Of a stretch of DNA of 39,354 nucleotides, positions 29,362-39,311 are shown one piece after another. The DNA comes from Desulfovibrio sp. OttesenSCG-928-I05 (GTDB lineage: Bacteria > Desulfobacterota > Desulfovibrionia > Desulfovibrionales > Desulfovibrionaceae). Within the stretch, counting starts at the first letter, position 1. Every line of letters begins with the position of its first letter. The notes beneath the pieces are model-generated. The model searched no databases, was not told where the DNA came from, and was given only the letters and a program-made list of their open reading frames with translations. The stretch covers positions 1 through 39,354 of the forward strand of contig JAJDHY010000002.1 of the NCBI GenBank assembly GCA_030266385.1, written 5' to 3'. A program made the translations under genes and the position numbers.

Positions 29362-30816
29362 CTATTCCATTCTGTAGTTGGGGGCTTCTTTGGTAATGAT
29401 GACGTCGTGCACGTGACTTTCGCGCAGACCGGCGGAGGATATTTCAACGAGCTGGGCTTTTTCGCGCAGATCGTTGATGGAAGCCGCACCGACGTAGCCC
29501 ATGCCGGAACGGAGCCCGCCGATGAGCTGGTAGATGTTATCCGCCACGGAACCCTTGTAGGGAACGCGGCCGACAATGCCTTCAGGCACGAGCTTCTTGG
29601 ATTTCTCCTGGAAGTAGCGGTCGGAACTGCCGTCTTTCATGGCGTCAATGGATCCCATACCGCGATACAGTTTGTAGGTCCGGCCCTGATAGAGCACGGT
29701 TTCGCCAGGGCTTTCCTCGGTGCCCGCGAACAGGCTGCCGATCATGACGGAATTCGCGCCAACGGCCAGTGATTTGACGATATCGCCGGAATACTTGATG
29801 CCGCCGTCGGCGATGAGGCAGCGATCCATCTCTCTGGCGGCCTTTGAGGCTTCGATGACGGCGGTTACCTGGGGCACGCCGATACCGGCCACGATGCGGG
29901 TGGTGCAGATGGAACCGGGGCCGATACCGACCTTGACGGTATCCGCGCCCGCTTCAAGAATGGCCTTGGCCCCTTCGTAGGTGGCGATGTTCCCGGCAAT
30001 GAGCTGGCAATTGGGGAACGCGGCCTTTACTTCGCGAATGGCTTTGAGCACGTTGGCGGAATGGCCGTGGGCGGAATCGAGGACGAGCACGTCAACCCCG
30101 GCGGCAAGAAGAGCTTCGGAACGGGGCAGGCAATCCTTGCCGATACCGATGGCCCCGCCGACGCGCAGACGGCCCACATCATCCTTGCAGGAATCCGGGT
30201 ATTTCCGGATTTTTTCGATGTCTTTCATGGTGATGAGGCCGCGCAGGCGTTTTTCATCATCCACCACGAGCAGTTTCTCAATGCGGTTTCTGTGCAGGTG
30301 TTCCTTGGCTTCTTCCAGCGTGGTGCCGACGGGTACGGTGATCAGGCGGCGGCTGGTCATGACTTCTTTGACCCTGGTGTTCTCCAGGTCTTTCACGAAG
30401 CGCACGTCGCGGTTGGTGAGAATGCCGACCAATTTGACGCCGCGAACCACGGGCAGGCCGGAAACCCGGTAATCCCGCATCAGGGTAAGGGCTTCGGCAA
30501 CGGTGCTGTTGGGGGATACGGTCACCGGATCGGTAATCATACCGCTTTCCGATTTTTTGACCTTTTCCACTTCGGTCCGCTGGCAGGCAATGCTCATGTT
30601 CTTGTGTACGATTCCGATACCGCCGTTACGGGCCATGGAAATGGCCATGTCGGCTTCGGTCACGGTATCCATGGCGGCGGAAAGCAGGGGGATATTCAGA
30701 CGGATGGTTGGGGTGAGGTAGGTGGAAACGTTGACTTGATCGGGGGTGACTTCGGAATATGAAGGCACCAGAAGGACATCGTCAAAGGTCAGGCCCTTGC
30801 GAATGGATATACTCAT
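29362..30816 (-). CDS. guaB: IMP dehydrogenase
   Basis: NAD-dependent oxidation of IMP to XMP, the first committed step to GMP. At 484 residues it has the standard barrel with an inserted pair of CBS domains (about residues 95-205). Motifs: [15 protein letters not shown] at the N-terminus, the active-site cysteine loop [20 protein letters not shown], the GGIKYSGD phosphate site and the flap region [13 protein letters not shown] 30816 has GGGAG upstream. It precedes guaA on the same strand and a consensus -35 lies about 110 nt upstream. Confidence 0.98.
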   Translation of the reverse strand: MSISIRKGLTFDDVLLVPSYSEVTPDQVNVSTYLTPTIRLNIPLLSAAMDTVTEADMAISMARNGGIGIVHKNMSIACQRTEVEKVKKSESGMITDPVTVSPNSTVAEALTLMRDYRVSGLPVVRGVKLVGILTNRDVRFVKDLENTRVKEVMTSRRLITVPVGTTLEEAKEHLHRNRIEKLLVVDDEKRLRGLITMKDIEKIRKYPDSCKDDVGRLRVGGAIGIGKDCLPRSEALLAAGVDVLVLDSAHGHSANVLKAIREVKAAFPNCQLIAGNIATYEGAKAILEAGADTVKVGIGPGSICTTRIVAGIGVPQVTAVIEASKAAREMDRCLIADGGIKYSGDIVKSLAVGANSVMIGSLFAGTEESPGETVLYQGRTYKLYRGMGSIDAMKDGSSDRYFQEKSKKLVPEGIVGRVPYKGSVADNIYQLIGGLRSGMGYVGAASINDLREKAQLVEISSAGLRESHVHDVIITKEAPNYRME

Positions 30817-30901
30817 AATGAACTCCCGGAAGGAAGATATCGGAGAAGGATGACCTGATCAAATCGATGGCACACCCTCGAGCCTCAATAAAGATCAGCC
30901 T

Positions 30902-30930
30902 TTACTAAATCCCGCCTGTGAGCTTGTCAA
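30902..30930 (-). promoter_or_regulatory. Candidate sigma-70 promoter for guaB
   Basis: On the minus strand a perfect TTGACA (30930-30925) is followed after 17 nt by TAGTAA (30907-30902). The -10 is only a partial match. The position, between the MCP terminator and guaB, suits the start of the long directional run. Confidence 0.5.
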
Positions 30931-30950
30931 GGAACGGTTTTGGGGCGGGG

Positions 30951-30993
30951 AAAAAAGGAAGCCGCCCTATCTGCGTGTGATATGGCGGCTTCC
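30951..30993 (-). terminator. Rho-independent terminator of the chemoreceptor gene
   Basis: A 10-bp perfect stem GGAAGCCGCC/GGCGGCTTCC (30957-30966 with 30984-30993) with a 17-nt loop, followed on the minus strand by TTTTTT. It separates the chemoreceptor from the guaB promoter region. Confidence 0.88.
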
Positions 30994-31012
30994 GGCATTA
31001 CTGTGATAGTAT

Positions 31013-33694
31013 CTACCAGGTCGGACTGTTCTGATTCACCATGTGCGAGAGCGATTCCGCGTCAATGGCAAGCTTCTGCGCAAATTCGATACCGCAGAAT
31101 GAACCGTCCCGCCAGACGACGTGCCCCTGAACGCCGTTAAGCACGCTGTCCAGCGGCGCTTTATCCGCCACAAGCTGGATAAGGACGGTCGGGGGAATTT
31201 CCGCATTGGCGGCACTGGGCGCTTCAATACGGACGCCGTTGAAGCTGATATCGAGAACCCGGCAGGGGCCGGTAAAGGCTTTGTGTCCCTGTACGGTCAC
31301 GGAATAGGGGAAATCAAGGATGTGGCGGTCGTCACGACGGCGGTCCGAACCCATGGCGTCGATGAGTTCCTTGAGTTCCACGGAATGCTTGGACAGTTCA
31401 TCGACGAATTCGGCGGATTCCTGCATGTTCCGTGACGTTTCCCGCGCCATGTCACTGATGCGGTTCATGGCACCGGATATCCGTGCGCCACTGCTGGCCT
31501 GTTCCGTGGCTTCTTCAGATATGGAGAGCACCTCGTCCACGGCGTGTTCGGCAATGGAGACGATGCTGTTCAGCGTGTTGCCGGATTTTTCCGCCAGCGC
31601 GGTCGATTCACCGCTAAGCTGCACCGTCTGCCGGGTGAGTTCCATGTTGGCGTCAACTTCGCGCTGCAAGGCGGAAACGGATTTGTTGACGTCTTCGGTG
31701 GCGTGCATCGTCTTTTCCGCCAGCTTGCGCACTTCGTCCGCGACCACGGCGAAACCGCGTCCGCTTTCTCCCGCCCGTGCGGCTTCAATGGCGGCGTTGA
31801 GCGCCAGCAGGTTTGTCTGGTCGGCAATATCCTTGATCAGTTCGACGATGCTGTTAATGCCCGCAGCCTGTTCACCGAGGGCCTGCATGCCTTTTTCCGT
31901 ACGCTGGGCAAAGCTGGCCACCTTGTTGATGCATTCGACGGTTTCCCCGACGATGCGGCTGCCGTTTTCCGCCTCGTCGCGCGTGGCCCTGGTGCCGTCC
32001 GTCGTCTGCTTGGCTTTTTCCGCCAGCAGTTCCAGCGTGGTGGTCATGACGGAGACGTTTTCAACCGTACTGATGGATGCTTCTTCCTGGACGGCGGCGT
32101 ATTCGGATGTTTTATGCAGCTGGTCGGTCAGCCGGGCAAAGGCTTCCGCCTGACGTTGCGATATTTCGTGCGCGTCCTTGACGGAAACGGTGATGCGCTC
32201 GTTCAGGGCCAGAATTCTGTTTTGCTGTTCCCGTATTTCGGTTTCATCCGTCATCAGCATGCAGGCGCCGAGCATGTGGTCATCCAGATCCCAGAGGGGG
32301 GAGACCGTGACGCGCATGAATTTCTTTTCCTCGGTGGCGTTGACGCGCGCAACCGGAACGTTCAGCAGGAGTTTTTTGCTGGAAAGCACCTGATCCAGCG
32401 GGGTGGAGCCGCCCGCCTTGCCGTTGAAGAGTTCCCCTGATTTTTGTCCGTAGTAATCTTCCGGCTTGCCGCGCAGCCCCCAGTAATCAAGTATCTGCTG
32501 GTTCAGGTAGGTGATTTTCCCGGCGGTATCCACCACCACAAAGGGAATGACAATGCCTTTCATTATGCCCTGCGCAAAGCCGAGGCGCTCTTTCAACTGG
32601 ACGATCATGGCCCGGAAACTGTCGGCGAGTTGCCCCAGTTCATCTTTGCGTTTGACCGTAATATCCGCGTTGAAGTCGCCCCCGGCGACGCGTTCGGACC
32701 CTTTGGCCAGGCGGAGTATGGGGGCGGAAAGGTTGCGGGCGAACGTGACGCCCAGAAGAAGGCAGATGACGGCAAGGCCCAGCGTGACCAGGGCCAGTTT
32801 CATGATAATGCTGTTACTGGCGCTGTTGACTTCGCTTTTATCCATGATGAAGACGAAGCGCCAGTCGTGAAACCCTTTGATCAGCGTGAAAAGGCGTTCC
32901 TCACCGCCGATGTCGCGGGTGTAGGTTCCGGGTTCCAGACTGAGCAGATCTTCAAGACCGGGGATTTTCCCTTCGGAGACGTTGGTGAAGGGGCTGTCGG
33001 TAAACTGCCCGCCGGTGACGACCATGCCCGTATCCTCGACAAGAACCACCCGGCCGGACTTGGCGAAGTGCATGGCCGAAATCATTTCAGTCAGGGTATC
33101 GAGCTTGATGTCGATGTAGCTGGAACCGATCACCTTCCCGTTCGCATCCAGAATCTTGGACATGGCCGTACAGACCGGCGTGCCCTGGGATGCGCGGTAC
33201 AGTTCGCTGATGGAATCCTTGCCGGAAGCCGCGACAGCCGTTTTGTACCAGCCCCGGGAACGGGGGTCATACTTGGCGGAACGGGCGGAGCGCGGGAAGT
33301 TCATGAACCCGCCGTCTTCCGTGCCGAGGCCTATTCCCTCATACATGGCATTGGCGTTTTTCAGCTGTTCAAGCCGGGAATCCACGGCCCTGGCTTCGGG
33401 GCTCATGGTTTCGCGGGAAGGCTGCGTCCTTTCGGTAGTTTCGACGTAGTTGGGCAGTTTGCCCTTCGCCGCGAGCACTTCCGGCATATCGGCGATATAG
33501 CGGGCGTTATTCGCTGCGTTGTCAAAAAAGAGCTGAATGTAGTTGTTTGCTCTTTCCATTTGCGCTTTTGAAGATTCCGCAAAGTCGTTGATGCCGTCAA
33601 CGCGCATTTGCCAGCCGGACACAAGCATGACAAGGCAGGGTCCGACAAAAGCGAAAAGGGAAAAAACAAGCAAGAGTTTCGAACGGATAGACAT
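31013..33694 (-). CDS. Methyl-accepting chemotaxis protein with C-terminal PilZ
   Basis: An 893-residue chemoreceptor. TM1 is at about residues 7-27, followed by a periplasmic double-Cache domain (about 35-290), TM2 (about 297-317), HAMP (about 318-372), PAS (about 380-495), the methyl-accepting signalling domain (about 510-785) with the highly conserved hairpin tip around [20 protein letters not shown], and a C-terminal PilZ domain (about 790-890). PilZ residues RRDDR and DISFNG fit the RxxxR and D/NxSxxG c-di-GMP-binding motifs. It would therefore join ligand sensing, CheA control and c-di-GMP. ATG 33694 has AAGGAG 6 nt upstream. No CheA or CheW gene is nearby. The ligand is unknown. Confidence 0.95.
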   Translation of the reverse strand: MSIRSKLLLVFSLFAFVGPCLVMLVSGWQMRVDGINDFAESSKAQMERANNYIQLFFDNAANNARYIADMPEVLAAKGKLPNYVETTERTQPSRETMSPEARAVDSRLEQLKNANAMYEGIGLGTEDGGFMNFPRSARSAKYDPRSRGWYKTAVAASGKDSISELYRASQGTPVCTAMSKILDANGKVIGSSYIDIKLDTLTEMISAMHFAKSGRVVLVEDTGMVVTGGQFTDSPFTNVSEGKIPGLEDLLSLEPGTYTRDIGGEERLFTLIKGFHDWRFVFIMDKSEVNSASNSIIMKLALVTLGLAVICLLLGVTFARNLSAPILRLAKGSERVAGGDFNADITVKRKDELGQLADSFRAMIVQLKERLGFAQGIMKGIVIPFVVVDTAGKITYLNQQILDYWGLRGKPEDYYGQKSGELFNGKAGGSTPLDQVLSSKKLLLNVPVARVNATEEKKFMRVTVSPLWDLDDHMLGACMLMTDETEIREQQNRILALNERITVSVKDAHEISQRQAEAFARLTDQLHKTSEYAAVQEEASISTVENVSVMTTTLELLAEKAKQTTDGTRATRDEAENGSRIVGETVECINKVASFAQRTEKGMQALGEQAAGINSIVELIKDIADQTNLLALNAAIEAARAGESGRGFAVVADEVRKLAEKTMHATEDVNKSVSALQREVDANMELTRQTVQLSGESTALAEKSGNTLNSIVSIAEHAVDEVLSISEEATEQASSGARISGAMNRISDMARETSRNMQESAEFVDELSKHSVELKELIDAMGSDRRRDDRHILDFPYSVTVQGHKAFTGPCRVLDISFNGVRIEAPSAANAEIPPTVLIQLVADKAPLDSVLNGVQGHVVWRDGSFCGIEFAQKLAIDAESLSHMVNQNSPTW

Positions 33695-33995
33695 GCATGC
33701 TCCTTTGCAGACAGATGACCATGTGCGTGTTCAGCCTGTCGCACCGCATATGCCGGGACAACAGGCAAAACTGTATGACTGGAAAACGTATATGTCTAAA
33801 AAAAGAGATCGTGCTGTTACTTTTCTATACACTGAACCGGTATAGTATCGCGTTATAGAATTATGCCGCGAAAATCAAGAAAATAGAAGGATAAGGGGCG
33901 GGCTGTCGTGAAAATGTCACGGATGGGATGCAGTCGAATGACAGGCACAGGAAAATAGTTACATAATTTCAGTAATCAACAGAAAGTAACCGGAA
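33695..33995. other. Spacer between prmC and the chemoreceptor gene
   Basis: About 300 nt, AT-richer than its surroundings, with no plausible gene. It should carry the chemoreceptor promoter; TATAAC- and TATACC-like -10 elements exist around 33835-33860 but none has a convincing -35. I see no clear terminator for prmC. Confidence 0.6.
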
Positions 33996-34901
33996 TCACC
34001 CTGCACGGCGGGCTTCAAGGACGCGGTCGTGCCCGGCAAGGTCGCTGTGGACGGTCACGTCCCGCCAGATCTGCGACGGGAGGAGGGCGCTATACGCTTC
34101 CCCCTGGTTCCAGCCCATTTCCATGAGCAGCAGACCGCCGGGCGCAAGGACTCGTGCGGCCTCTTGCGCCACGCAACGGGCCAGTTCGGTCCCGTCCGGT
34201 CCGGGTACCAGAGCGCTTTTGGGCTCAAAGAGGCGGACGTCATCGTCAAGGGCGGCGTATTCGTGTTCAGGGATATACGGGGGATTGGAAAGGATCATGT
34301 CATATGAAGCGTCGGGCAACAGATCCGTCAGCGGGCGGGAAAAATCAGCATGGGCAAAACACAGTGTCGCAGCGCCAAGCCGGGCGGCGTTGGCGGCAGC
34401 CGTTGCAAGGGCCTGCTCACTGATATCGATGGCAAGGCCTTCCCAGCCGGGAAGTTCCAGAGCTACCGTAATCGCTATGGCCCCCGATCCGGTGCCGAAA
34501 TCCGCGAAACGTCCGTTGTGTATTCCCCCGTGCATCCCGCTGTCCCGTGCGTACTCCAGCGCTTTTTCCACCAGAAGTTCCGTATCGGGCCGGGGAATCA
34601 GCGTGGCGGGGGTCACGGCAAAGGGGCGTCCGAAAAACTCTTTGTCGCCCAGTATATAAGCCATGGGTTCCCGCTTTTCCCGCCGGGCGCAATGGGCCAT
34701 GGCGCAATCAATGACAGCGGGGGGCAGTTCCCGGTCCGGGGCAAGGATGCGTTCCTTGAGCAAAGCGTGCCGTTCAATCCCCATGGCTCCGGCTGCGATC
34801 AGTTCCGCGTCGAGCGCCGGGGATTCGCTTCCGGCGTCGGCAAGGGCCTGCGTCATGGAGCGGATGAACCGGTCAAGTGTACGGGGGGCGTTTGTGCTCA
34901 T
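33996..34901 (-). CDS. prmC: Release factor glutamine N5-methyltransferase
   Basis: SAM-dependent enzyme that methylates the glutamine of the GGQ motif in release factors RF1 and RF2. At 301 residues it has the N-terminal helical substrate domain (to about residue 90) and a Rossmann methyltransferase domain with FADFGTGSGAIAITVAL for SAM binding and the catalytic NPPY (ILSNPPYIPEHEY). The gene for its substrate, prfA, lies 102 nt upstream on the same strand, the classic pair. ATG 34901 has only a weak GGGA upstream. Confidence 0.96.
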   Translation of the reverse strand: MSTNAPRTLDRFIRSMTQALADAGSESPALDAELIAAGAMGIERHALLKERILAPDRELPPAVIDCAMAHCARREKREPMAYILGDKEFFGRPFAVTPATLIPRPDTELLVEKALEYARDSGMHGGIHNGRFADFGTGSGAIAITVALELPGWEGLAIDISEQALATAAANAARLGAATLCFAHADFSRPLTDLLPDASYDMILSNPPYIPEHEYAALDDDVRLFEPKSALVPGPDGTELARCVAQEAARVLAPGGLLLMEMGWNQGEAYSALLPSQIWRDVTVHSDLAGHDRVLEARRAG

Positions 34902-34950
34902 GGGGTATCCCGCGTCGTCGGCAGGGTGATCGCAGGGGAGGTGCCGATCA

Positions 34951-34998
34951 ATGCGGCATTCCGTCCGGACAGTTCGCAGTCCGGACGGAATGCCGCAT
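34951..34998. repeat. 20-bp perfect inverted repeat between prfA and prmC
   Basis: Two exactly complementary 20-nt arms (34951-34970 and 34979-34998) flank an 8-nt loop AGTTCGCA. The hairpin begins 5 nt after the prfA stop and has no T-tract in either direction. The stem is too long and perfect to be chance; it may slow ribosomes or nucleases, or act as a weak attenuator between two genes that should be cotranscribed. Confidence 0.8.
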
Positions 34999-35003
34999 GG
35001 TCA

Positions 35004-36074
35004 TTATATGTCGGATTGCGCCTTGAGTATTTCCGCCTGCGCGGCCGTGGTCAGCGCGTCGACCAGTTCCTGAATGTCGCCTTCCATGACGGAATCGAGC
35101 TTGTACAGGGTCAGGTTGACCCGGTGGTCGGTCACCCGCCCCTGCGGGAAATTGTAGGTGCGGATACGTTCGGAACGGTCGCCGGAACCAACCTGTGAGC
35201 GCCGGTTTTCCGCCTGTTCGGCCTGAACGCGTTCCTGCTCGGCCTGCAGCAGGCGGGAGTAGAGCACCTTGAGTGCCTGCGCCTTGTTCTTGTGCTGGGA
35301 TTTTTCATCCTGACAGGAAGCCACAATGCCGGTGGGGATGTGCGTCACGCGCACGGCGGAGTCGGTGGTGTTGACCGACTGCCCGCCGGGACCGGAGGAA
35401 CGGTACACGTCAAAGCGCAGTTCTTCCGGGCGGATGGTGATATCCGTTTCTTCCGCTTCGGGCATGATGGCGACAGTGGCCGCCGAGGTGTGGATGCGCC
35501 CCTGGGATTCGGTGACGGGAACGCGCTGAACGCGGTGGGTGCCCGCTTCAAACTTGAGGTTGCTGTACGCCTTGTGTCCCTTGAGCAGGGCGATGATTTC
35601 CTTGTACCCGCCGGTTCCCGTATCGCTGGCGGAAAGAATTTCAACTTTCCAGCCTCGCGTTTCGGCATAGCGGCTGTACATGCGGAAAAGATCCGCCGCG
35701 AAAAGGGCTGCTTCATCGCCGCCGGTTCCGGCCCGTATTTCCAGGATGATGTTTTTATCATCCATGGGATCCTTGGGCAGCAGCATGATTTTCAGCTCCT
35801 GCTCAATGGCGGGCATTTCCGTTTCCAGTTCTTTTATTTCCTCTTGCGCCATGGAGCGCATGTCGGGATCAGGATCGGAAAGCATGGCTTTGCTTTCGGC
35901 AAGCTGGTTCCGCAAATCCTTGTACCGGCGGAATAGCGAGACAACCTGACCGAGTTCCGCGTGGGCTTTGGTCAGTTTGACGTAGCGTTCCTGATCGGCG
36001 AGAACGTCGGGGGAAGAGAGCTGCTGCTCCAGGTCCTCAAAGCGTCGTTCTAGATTTTCCAGCTTGGCGAACAT
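35004..36074 (-). CDS. prfA: Peptide chain release factor 1
   Basis: Recognises UAA and UAG and releases the peptide, about 356 residues from ATG 36074 ([16 protein letters not shown]). The frame is open to 36167 but that extension is shadow sequence inside the DUF1385 gene, and GGAG lies just before 36074. Key motifs are the stop-codon reading region [14 protein letters not shown], in which the RF1 PxT tripeptide is PVT, and the catalytic GGQ in [16 protein letters not shown] followed by [11 protein letters not shown]. It overlaps the end of the DUF1385 gene by 38 nt. Confidence 0.97.
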   Translation of the reverse strand: MFAKLENLERRFEDLEQQLSSPDVLADQERYVKLTKAHAELGQVVSLFRRYKDLRNQLAESKAMLSDPDPDMRSMAQEEIKELETEMPAIEQELKIMLLPKDPMDDKNIILEIRAGTGGDEAALFAADLFRMYSRYAETRGWKVEILSASDTGTGGYKEIIALLKGHKAYSNLKFEAGTHRVQRVPVTESQGRIHTSAATVAIMPEAEETDITIRPEELRFDVYRSSGPGGQSVNTTDSAVRVTHIPTGIVASCQDEKSQHKNKAQALKVLYSRLLQAEQERVQAEQAENRRSQVGSGDRSERIRTYNFPQGRVTDHRVNLTLYKLDSVMEGDIQELVDALTTAAQAEILKAQSDI

Positions 36075-37119
36075 CGGGGAGCTCCAGAATTGTATACGCC
36101 GGGGCGCGGACGGGGACGGTGGCTTCAGTGCCGAGGGCCTCGTGCAGCGCCACAATGGCGACTTCAAGTTGTGATTCGTCGGGTTCTCGGGTCGTCAGCC
36201 TCTGCAAGAGCATGCCCGGCGCACGCAGCAGGGTGGCGATGATACCGCCTTCCAGTCCCGCCGCGAACTTGATGGCTTCATACGCGAGTGCACTGATGGG
36301 CATCATGAGCAGAAGCTTGAAGCACACGATGACGCTGTGCTTGATAACAACGTTATCAGGCCGCCAGAACAGCAGCACCAGCGGAACAAGCACCGCGTGC
36401 AGAATAATGGAAATGGCCAGCACGAACAGCATGAAGGTCGTGCCGCAGCGCGGGTGCAAACGGCTTTGTCTGGCCGCGCTTTCCGCGCTGACTTCGTCTT
36501 CGCGGTTTTCGTAAGCCCATATGGTTTTGTGCTCGGCACCGTGATACTCGAACACCCGGCGGATGTCGGGAAGGCGCGAGATAATCAATATATACAGAAG
36601 GAAGATGCTGGCTTTGAAAATGCCGTCCCAGACGTGGAAGCTCAAGCCTTCCATACCGCCTGCGAGGCCCAGTAAGCCCATGCCCACGGTAATGAAGTGC
36701 GGCAGCACCACGAACAGAAGAACGGCAAAGCCGATGGCGGTAATCAGCGTCAGGGCGAGTTGCCAGGGTTTGAGTTCCTCGCCTTCGCCTTCCACGGCGA
36801 TTTCCGCGGAAAAATTAAGCGCCTTGATGCCGTTGATGAGGGTTTCCATAAGGACGGGAAAGCCCCGGATGAAGGGCTTGCGGAGCACGTCAAAAACAGC
36901 CAGCGTAAACCAGGGGCGCACTTGCGCGATGATGGAGCCATCCGCCCTTCTGACGGCAATGGCAAGCTTGGACGCGTTGCGCATCATGACGCCTTCCATA
37001 ACGGCCTGTCCGCCCACAGCGAGACTTTCGCACTCCTCCTGAGAAGAGAGCAAAAGGGGCATGCTGTGCAGCGTGCGGGAAATCAGGGCAGAAAGGGATG
37101 GGGTATGATGCGTAGGCAC
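36037..37119 (-). CDS. DUF1385 family membrane protein
   Basis: A 360-residue protein with the DUF1385 signatures [14 protein letters not shown] near the N-terminus and [13 protein letters not shown] and [12 protein letters not shown] in the middle. About four to five hydrophobic segments are present ([51 protein letters not shown] and a later pair). The function of the family is not established, though its conserved position beside prfA in several lineages is known. The start is GTG 37119 with AAGGAG upstream. The C-terminus overlaps prfA by 38 nt, so the two are likely coupled. Confidence 0.93.
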   Translation of the reverse strand: MPTHHTPSLSALISRTLHSMPLLLSSQEECESLAVGGQAVMEGVMMRNASKLAIAVRRADGSIIAQVRPWFTLAVFDVLRKPFIRGFPVLMETLINGIKALNFSAEIAVEGEGEELKPWQLALTLITAIGFAVLLFVVLPHFITVGMGLLGLAGGMEGLSFHVWDGIFKASIFLLYILIISRLPDIRRVFEYHGAEHKTIWAYENREDEVSAESAARQSRLHPRCGTTFMLFVLAISIILHAVLVPLVLLFWRPDNVVIKHSVIVCFKLLLMMPISALAYEAIKFAAGLEGGIIATLLRAPGMLLQRLTTREPDESQLEVAIVALHEALGTEATVPVRAPAYTILELPDVRQAGKSRTTL

Positions 37120-37193
37120 CGTTGCTCCTTTGCAGCCTCAGCGCCGTTCCGGTGACGGGACGTGCAAGACTGCGCGTACAGAGAAAGAAACGA

Positions 37194-37225
37194 TAAAAGC
37201 CCCCCGGGATTTTGCGACCCCGGGG
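37194..37225 (-). terminator. Terminator downstream of rpmE
   Basis: A CCCCGGG/CCCGGGG stem (37202-37208 with 37219-37225) with a 10-nt loop. On the minus strand it continues GGGCTTTTATCGTTTC, so it can end the rpmE message before the DUF1385 gene, though read-through is likely if these genes form one operon. Confidence 0.65.
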
Positions 37226-37327
37226 AGCGAGCGTTACATGCGCAACAGGCGCAAGTTGGCGCGGACGGACGCACGCGGCTCGGCGCATACGCCGGGCCTG
37301 GGCCGGGAACGGCTGAGACGTCCAGCG

Positions 37328-37540
37328 CTACTTTTTCTCGAGATTCGCGTACTTCCGGCGGAAGCGGTCGATACGTCCGGCGGTATCCACGAAGCGCTGC
37401 TTGCCCGTGTAGAAGGGGTGGCAGTTGGAGCAGATTTCCACGTGCACGCTTTCGCCCTTGGTGGAACCCGCTTCAATTTCATTGCCGCAGGCGCAGGAAA
37501 TTTTGGCCTGATATGTCGTCGGATGGATATTGTCTTTCAT
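37328..37540 (-). CDS. rpmE: 50S ribosomal protein L31, zinc-binding form
   Basis: A 70-residue ribosomal protein. ATG 37540 ([10 protein letters not shown]) is set by AGGAG 6 nt upstream; the frame is open to 37603. The C+ form is shown by CACGN and CSNCHPF, giving the cysteines for zinc binding, and by the conserved [22 protein letters not shown]. It is the first gene upstream of DUF1385, prfA and prmC on this strand, and is divergent from the rRNA methyltransferase gene. Confidence 0.98.
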   Translation of the reverse strand: MKDNIHPTTYQAKISCACGNEIEAGSTKGESVHVEICSNCHPFYTGKQRFVDTAGRIDRFRRKYANLEKK

Positions 37541-37729
37541 GGGAAACTCCTCTAGTACAATGCTCTCGAAAGGAACGTGTTTGCTTTTTGTCGGCGGCGG
37601 CATGTATTCTCATGCGCCGAGCGGGAATAGGTATCCTGATGCGCGAGCTTTGGCAAGCGAAATATAGCGGGATACGCCAAAGCCGTGTCACGATGCCATA
37701 TATAAGCAGTCTGTCGGGAAAGGGAAGGG

Positions 37730-38476
37730 ATGGCGAAAAAGGAACGGGCGGATCAGCTCCTCGCGGGGCTGGGACTCGCGGAAAGCCGGGAAAAGGCGAA
37801 ACGGCTCATCATGGCCGGGTTGGTCGGGTATACGCTTCCTTCGGGAAGCTGGATGCGGGTGGATAAACCCGGGCAGCAACTGCCCGGCGATACGCCGCTG
37901 GAAATCAAGGGACAGGACCCCTACGTCAGTCGGGGAGCCTATAAACTGCTGCCCGCTCTGACCGCGTTCTCCCTGCCGGTGGAAGGCGCTGTGGCGCTGG
38001 ATGCCGGAGCATCCACGGGCGGTTTTACCGATTGCCTTCTGCAGCACGGCGCTGCCAGAGTCTACGCCGTTGACGTGGGGCACAGCCAGCTGCACGAAAA
38101 ACTGCGGCAAGATCCGCGCGTTATCAGCATGGAAAAAACAAACCTGCGCCATGCGCCGGCAGATCTGCTGCCGGAAGCGGTGGATATCGTGGTCGCGGAC
38201 CTTTCCTTTATATCACTTACCGTCGTGCTGCCCGCACTGGTCCGTTACCTGAAAGACGGCGGATACATGGCGGCCCTCGTCAAACCGCAGTTTGAACTGG
38301 GACCGCAAGCCGCCCCCAAGGGCGTCGTGCGGGATGAAGCGCTCCGGCAGGAAGCCGTGGATAAAGTGCTGCATGCCGCCGAGGGGCTGGGGCTTAGCCC
38401 GCTGGGGGTCCTGCCTGCCGCGGTCAAAGGCCCGAAAGGCAACCAGGAATACATGGCGGTCTGGCGAAAGTCATAA
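37730..38476 (+). CDS. TlyA-family rRNA 2'-O-methyltransferase
   Basis: A 248-residue protein with an N-terminal S4 RNA-binding domain (RADQLLAGLGLAESREKAKR) and an FtsJ/RrmJ-type methyltransferase fold. SAM binding is shown by LDAGASTGGFTDCLL and the catalytic K-D-K-E tetrad appears spread over SRGAYKL, DLSFI, VKPQFELG and a late glutamate. TlyA proteins methylate cytidine 2'-OH in 16S and/or 23S rRNA and are also called hemolysin A in older annotation. ATG 37730 has GGAAAGG upstream. It is divergent from rpmE. No clear terminator follows; 60 nt of pyrimidine-rich spacer lead into the operator array. Confidence 0.93.
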   Translation: MAKKERADQLLAGLGLAESREKAKRLIMAGLVGYTLPSGSWMRVDKPGQQLPGDTPLEIKGQDPYVSRGAYKLLPALTAFSLPVEGAVALDAGASTGGFTDCLLQHGAARVYAVDVGHSQLHEKLRQDPRVISMEKTNLRHAPADLLPEAVDIVVADLSFISLTVVLPALVRYLKDGGYMAALVKPQFELGPQAAPKGVVRDEALRQEAVDKVLHAAEGLGLSPLGVLPAAVKGPKGNQEYMAVWRKS

Positions 38477-38540
38477 TTTTGTTTCCTTCTCTCCCAATCA
38501 TTTCACATAGTTCCTCGAGTAAACAGCGTCTTTCCTCATT

Positions 38541-38678
38541 GACAGCATACTGCCGTTCTGGCAGGAGTGCAGCGGCACGCTTTGACAGTATACTGACAAA
38601 ACGGCAGGGGGCTGTCATTTTTTATTGACAGCATGCTGCCGATATGACACGAGACTGTCAAATGGGCAGCATGCTGTC
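38541..38678. repeat. Array of seven phased palindromic sites (operator array)
   Basis: Fourteen-bp sites of the form GRCAGNNNNCTGYC start at 38541, 38560, 38584, 38603, 38627, 38646 and 38665, with start-to-start spacing of 19, 24, 19, 24, 19 and 19. The best are GACAGCATGCTGCC (38627) and its exact reverse complement GGCAGCATGCTGTC (38665); the copy at 38560 is a degenerate half-site, and 38646 has one base off in its left half. The first three pairs form 43-bp units whose spacers have diverged while the sites stay in phase. The array ends 18 nt before the MarR-family start. Such palindromes are what a MarR dimer would bind, so autoregulation is the simplest reading. I see no convincing -10 box inside. 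Confidence 0.85.
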
Positions 38679-38695
38679 GTTTTGGAGGCGATGTT

Positions 38696-39262
38696 ATGGA
38701 TTCACGGTTGTATAGTCCCGAAGGCAGGTTGGTTGCGGAGATCAACTTTGAGATATTTAAAATAAACGGTCTGTTATTACAGGGCGGCGATCAGATGATC
38801 AAAAGCACGTCCCTGACCATTGCCCGGTGGCTCATGCTGCTGGCGCTGGAAGAAATGCCCATCACGGTGGCGCAGGCCTCGCGGCTTGTCGGGATACGCA
38901 GGCAAAGCGCGCAGCGGCTGGTGGATGCCCTGGTGGAAATGGATCTTGTGGAATTCAAGCCGAACCGGAACCACAGACGGGCCATGCTGGCCTGCCTGAC
39001 GGAAGCCGGGAAGGAAAAGCTTTGCCAGGCGCAGAGCGTTCATTCGGCGGCCGCGAATTCTCTGGCTGATGGTATGGAACCGGAAATGCTGCAACAGGCG
39101 CTTTCCGTTCTTCAGAATATCCATCTCCGGCTGCGGGAAAAGGCCCGTGAAAAGCTGGGTTCCGGTGAACGGGAGTTGAACAAGACAATTATGTATCACC
39201 CCGTTTCCGAAGATTTGGAAAACAAGCTGCGGCAGCGAAGTAAAAGCTGCGGTATTTCATAA
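38696..39262 (+). CDS. MarR-family transcriptional regulator
   Basis: A 188-residue winged-helix DNA-binding protein. The recognition region is ITVAQASRLVGIRRQSAQRLVDALVEMDLVEFKPNRNHRRAMLACLTEAGKEKL, with the MarR helix-turn-helix and the N-H-R-R wing. N- and C-terminal helices (EINFEIFKINGLLL and MLQQALSVLQNIHLRL) would form the dimer interface. A C-terminal extension of about 35 residues is less typical. ATG 38696 has GGAGG 7 nt upstream. The seven-site palindromic array lies directly upstream. An Rrf2-like gene begins 49 nt downstream and may be cotranscribed. The inducer is unknown. Confidence 0.92.
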   Translation: MDSRLYSPEGRLVAEINFEIFKINGLLLQGGDQMIKSTSLTIARWLMLLALEEMPITVAQASRLVGIRRQSAQRLVDALVEMDLVEFKPNRNHRRAMLACLTEAGKEKLCQAQSVHSAAANSLADGMEPEMLQQALSVLQNIHLRLREKAREKLGSGERELNKTIMYHPVSEDLENKLRQRSKSCGIS

Positions 39263-39311
39263 GTGTAACACGGGTGGTGCGGCATCACATGACGCATTGC
39301 CTGGAGGGTTT

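Noticed and set aside
36075-36167. 31-residue N-terminal extension of prfA
   Set aside because: It lies inside the DUF1385 gene, does not resemble RF1, and ATG 36074 has its own GGAG.
38541-38678. CRISPR-like array
   Set aside because: The repeated units are 14-bp palindromes separated by only 5-10 bp of non-repeat sequence and there are no cas genes; this fits an operator array.
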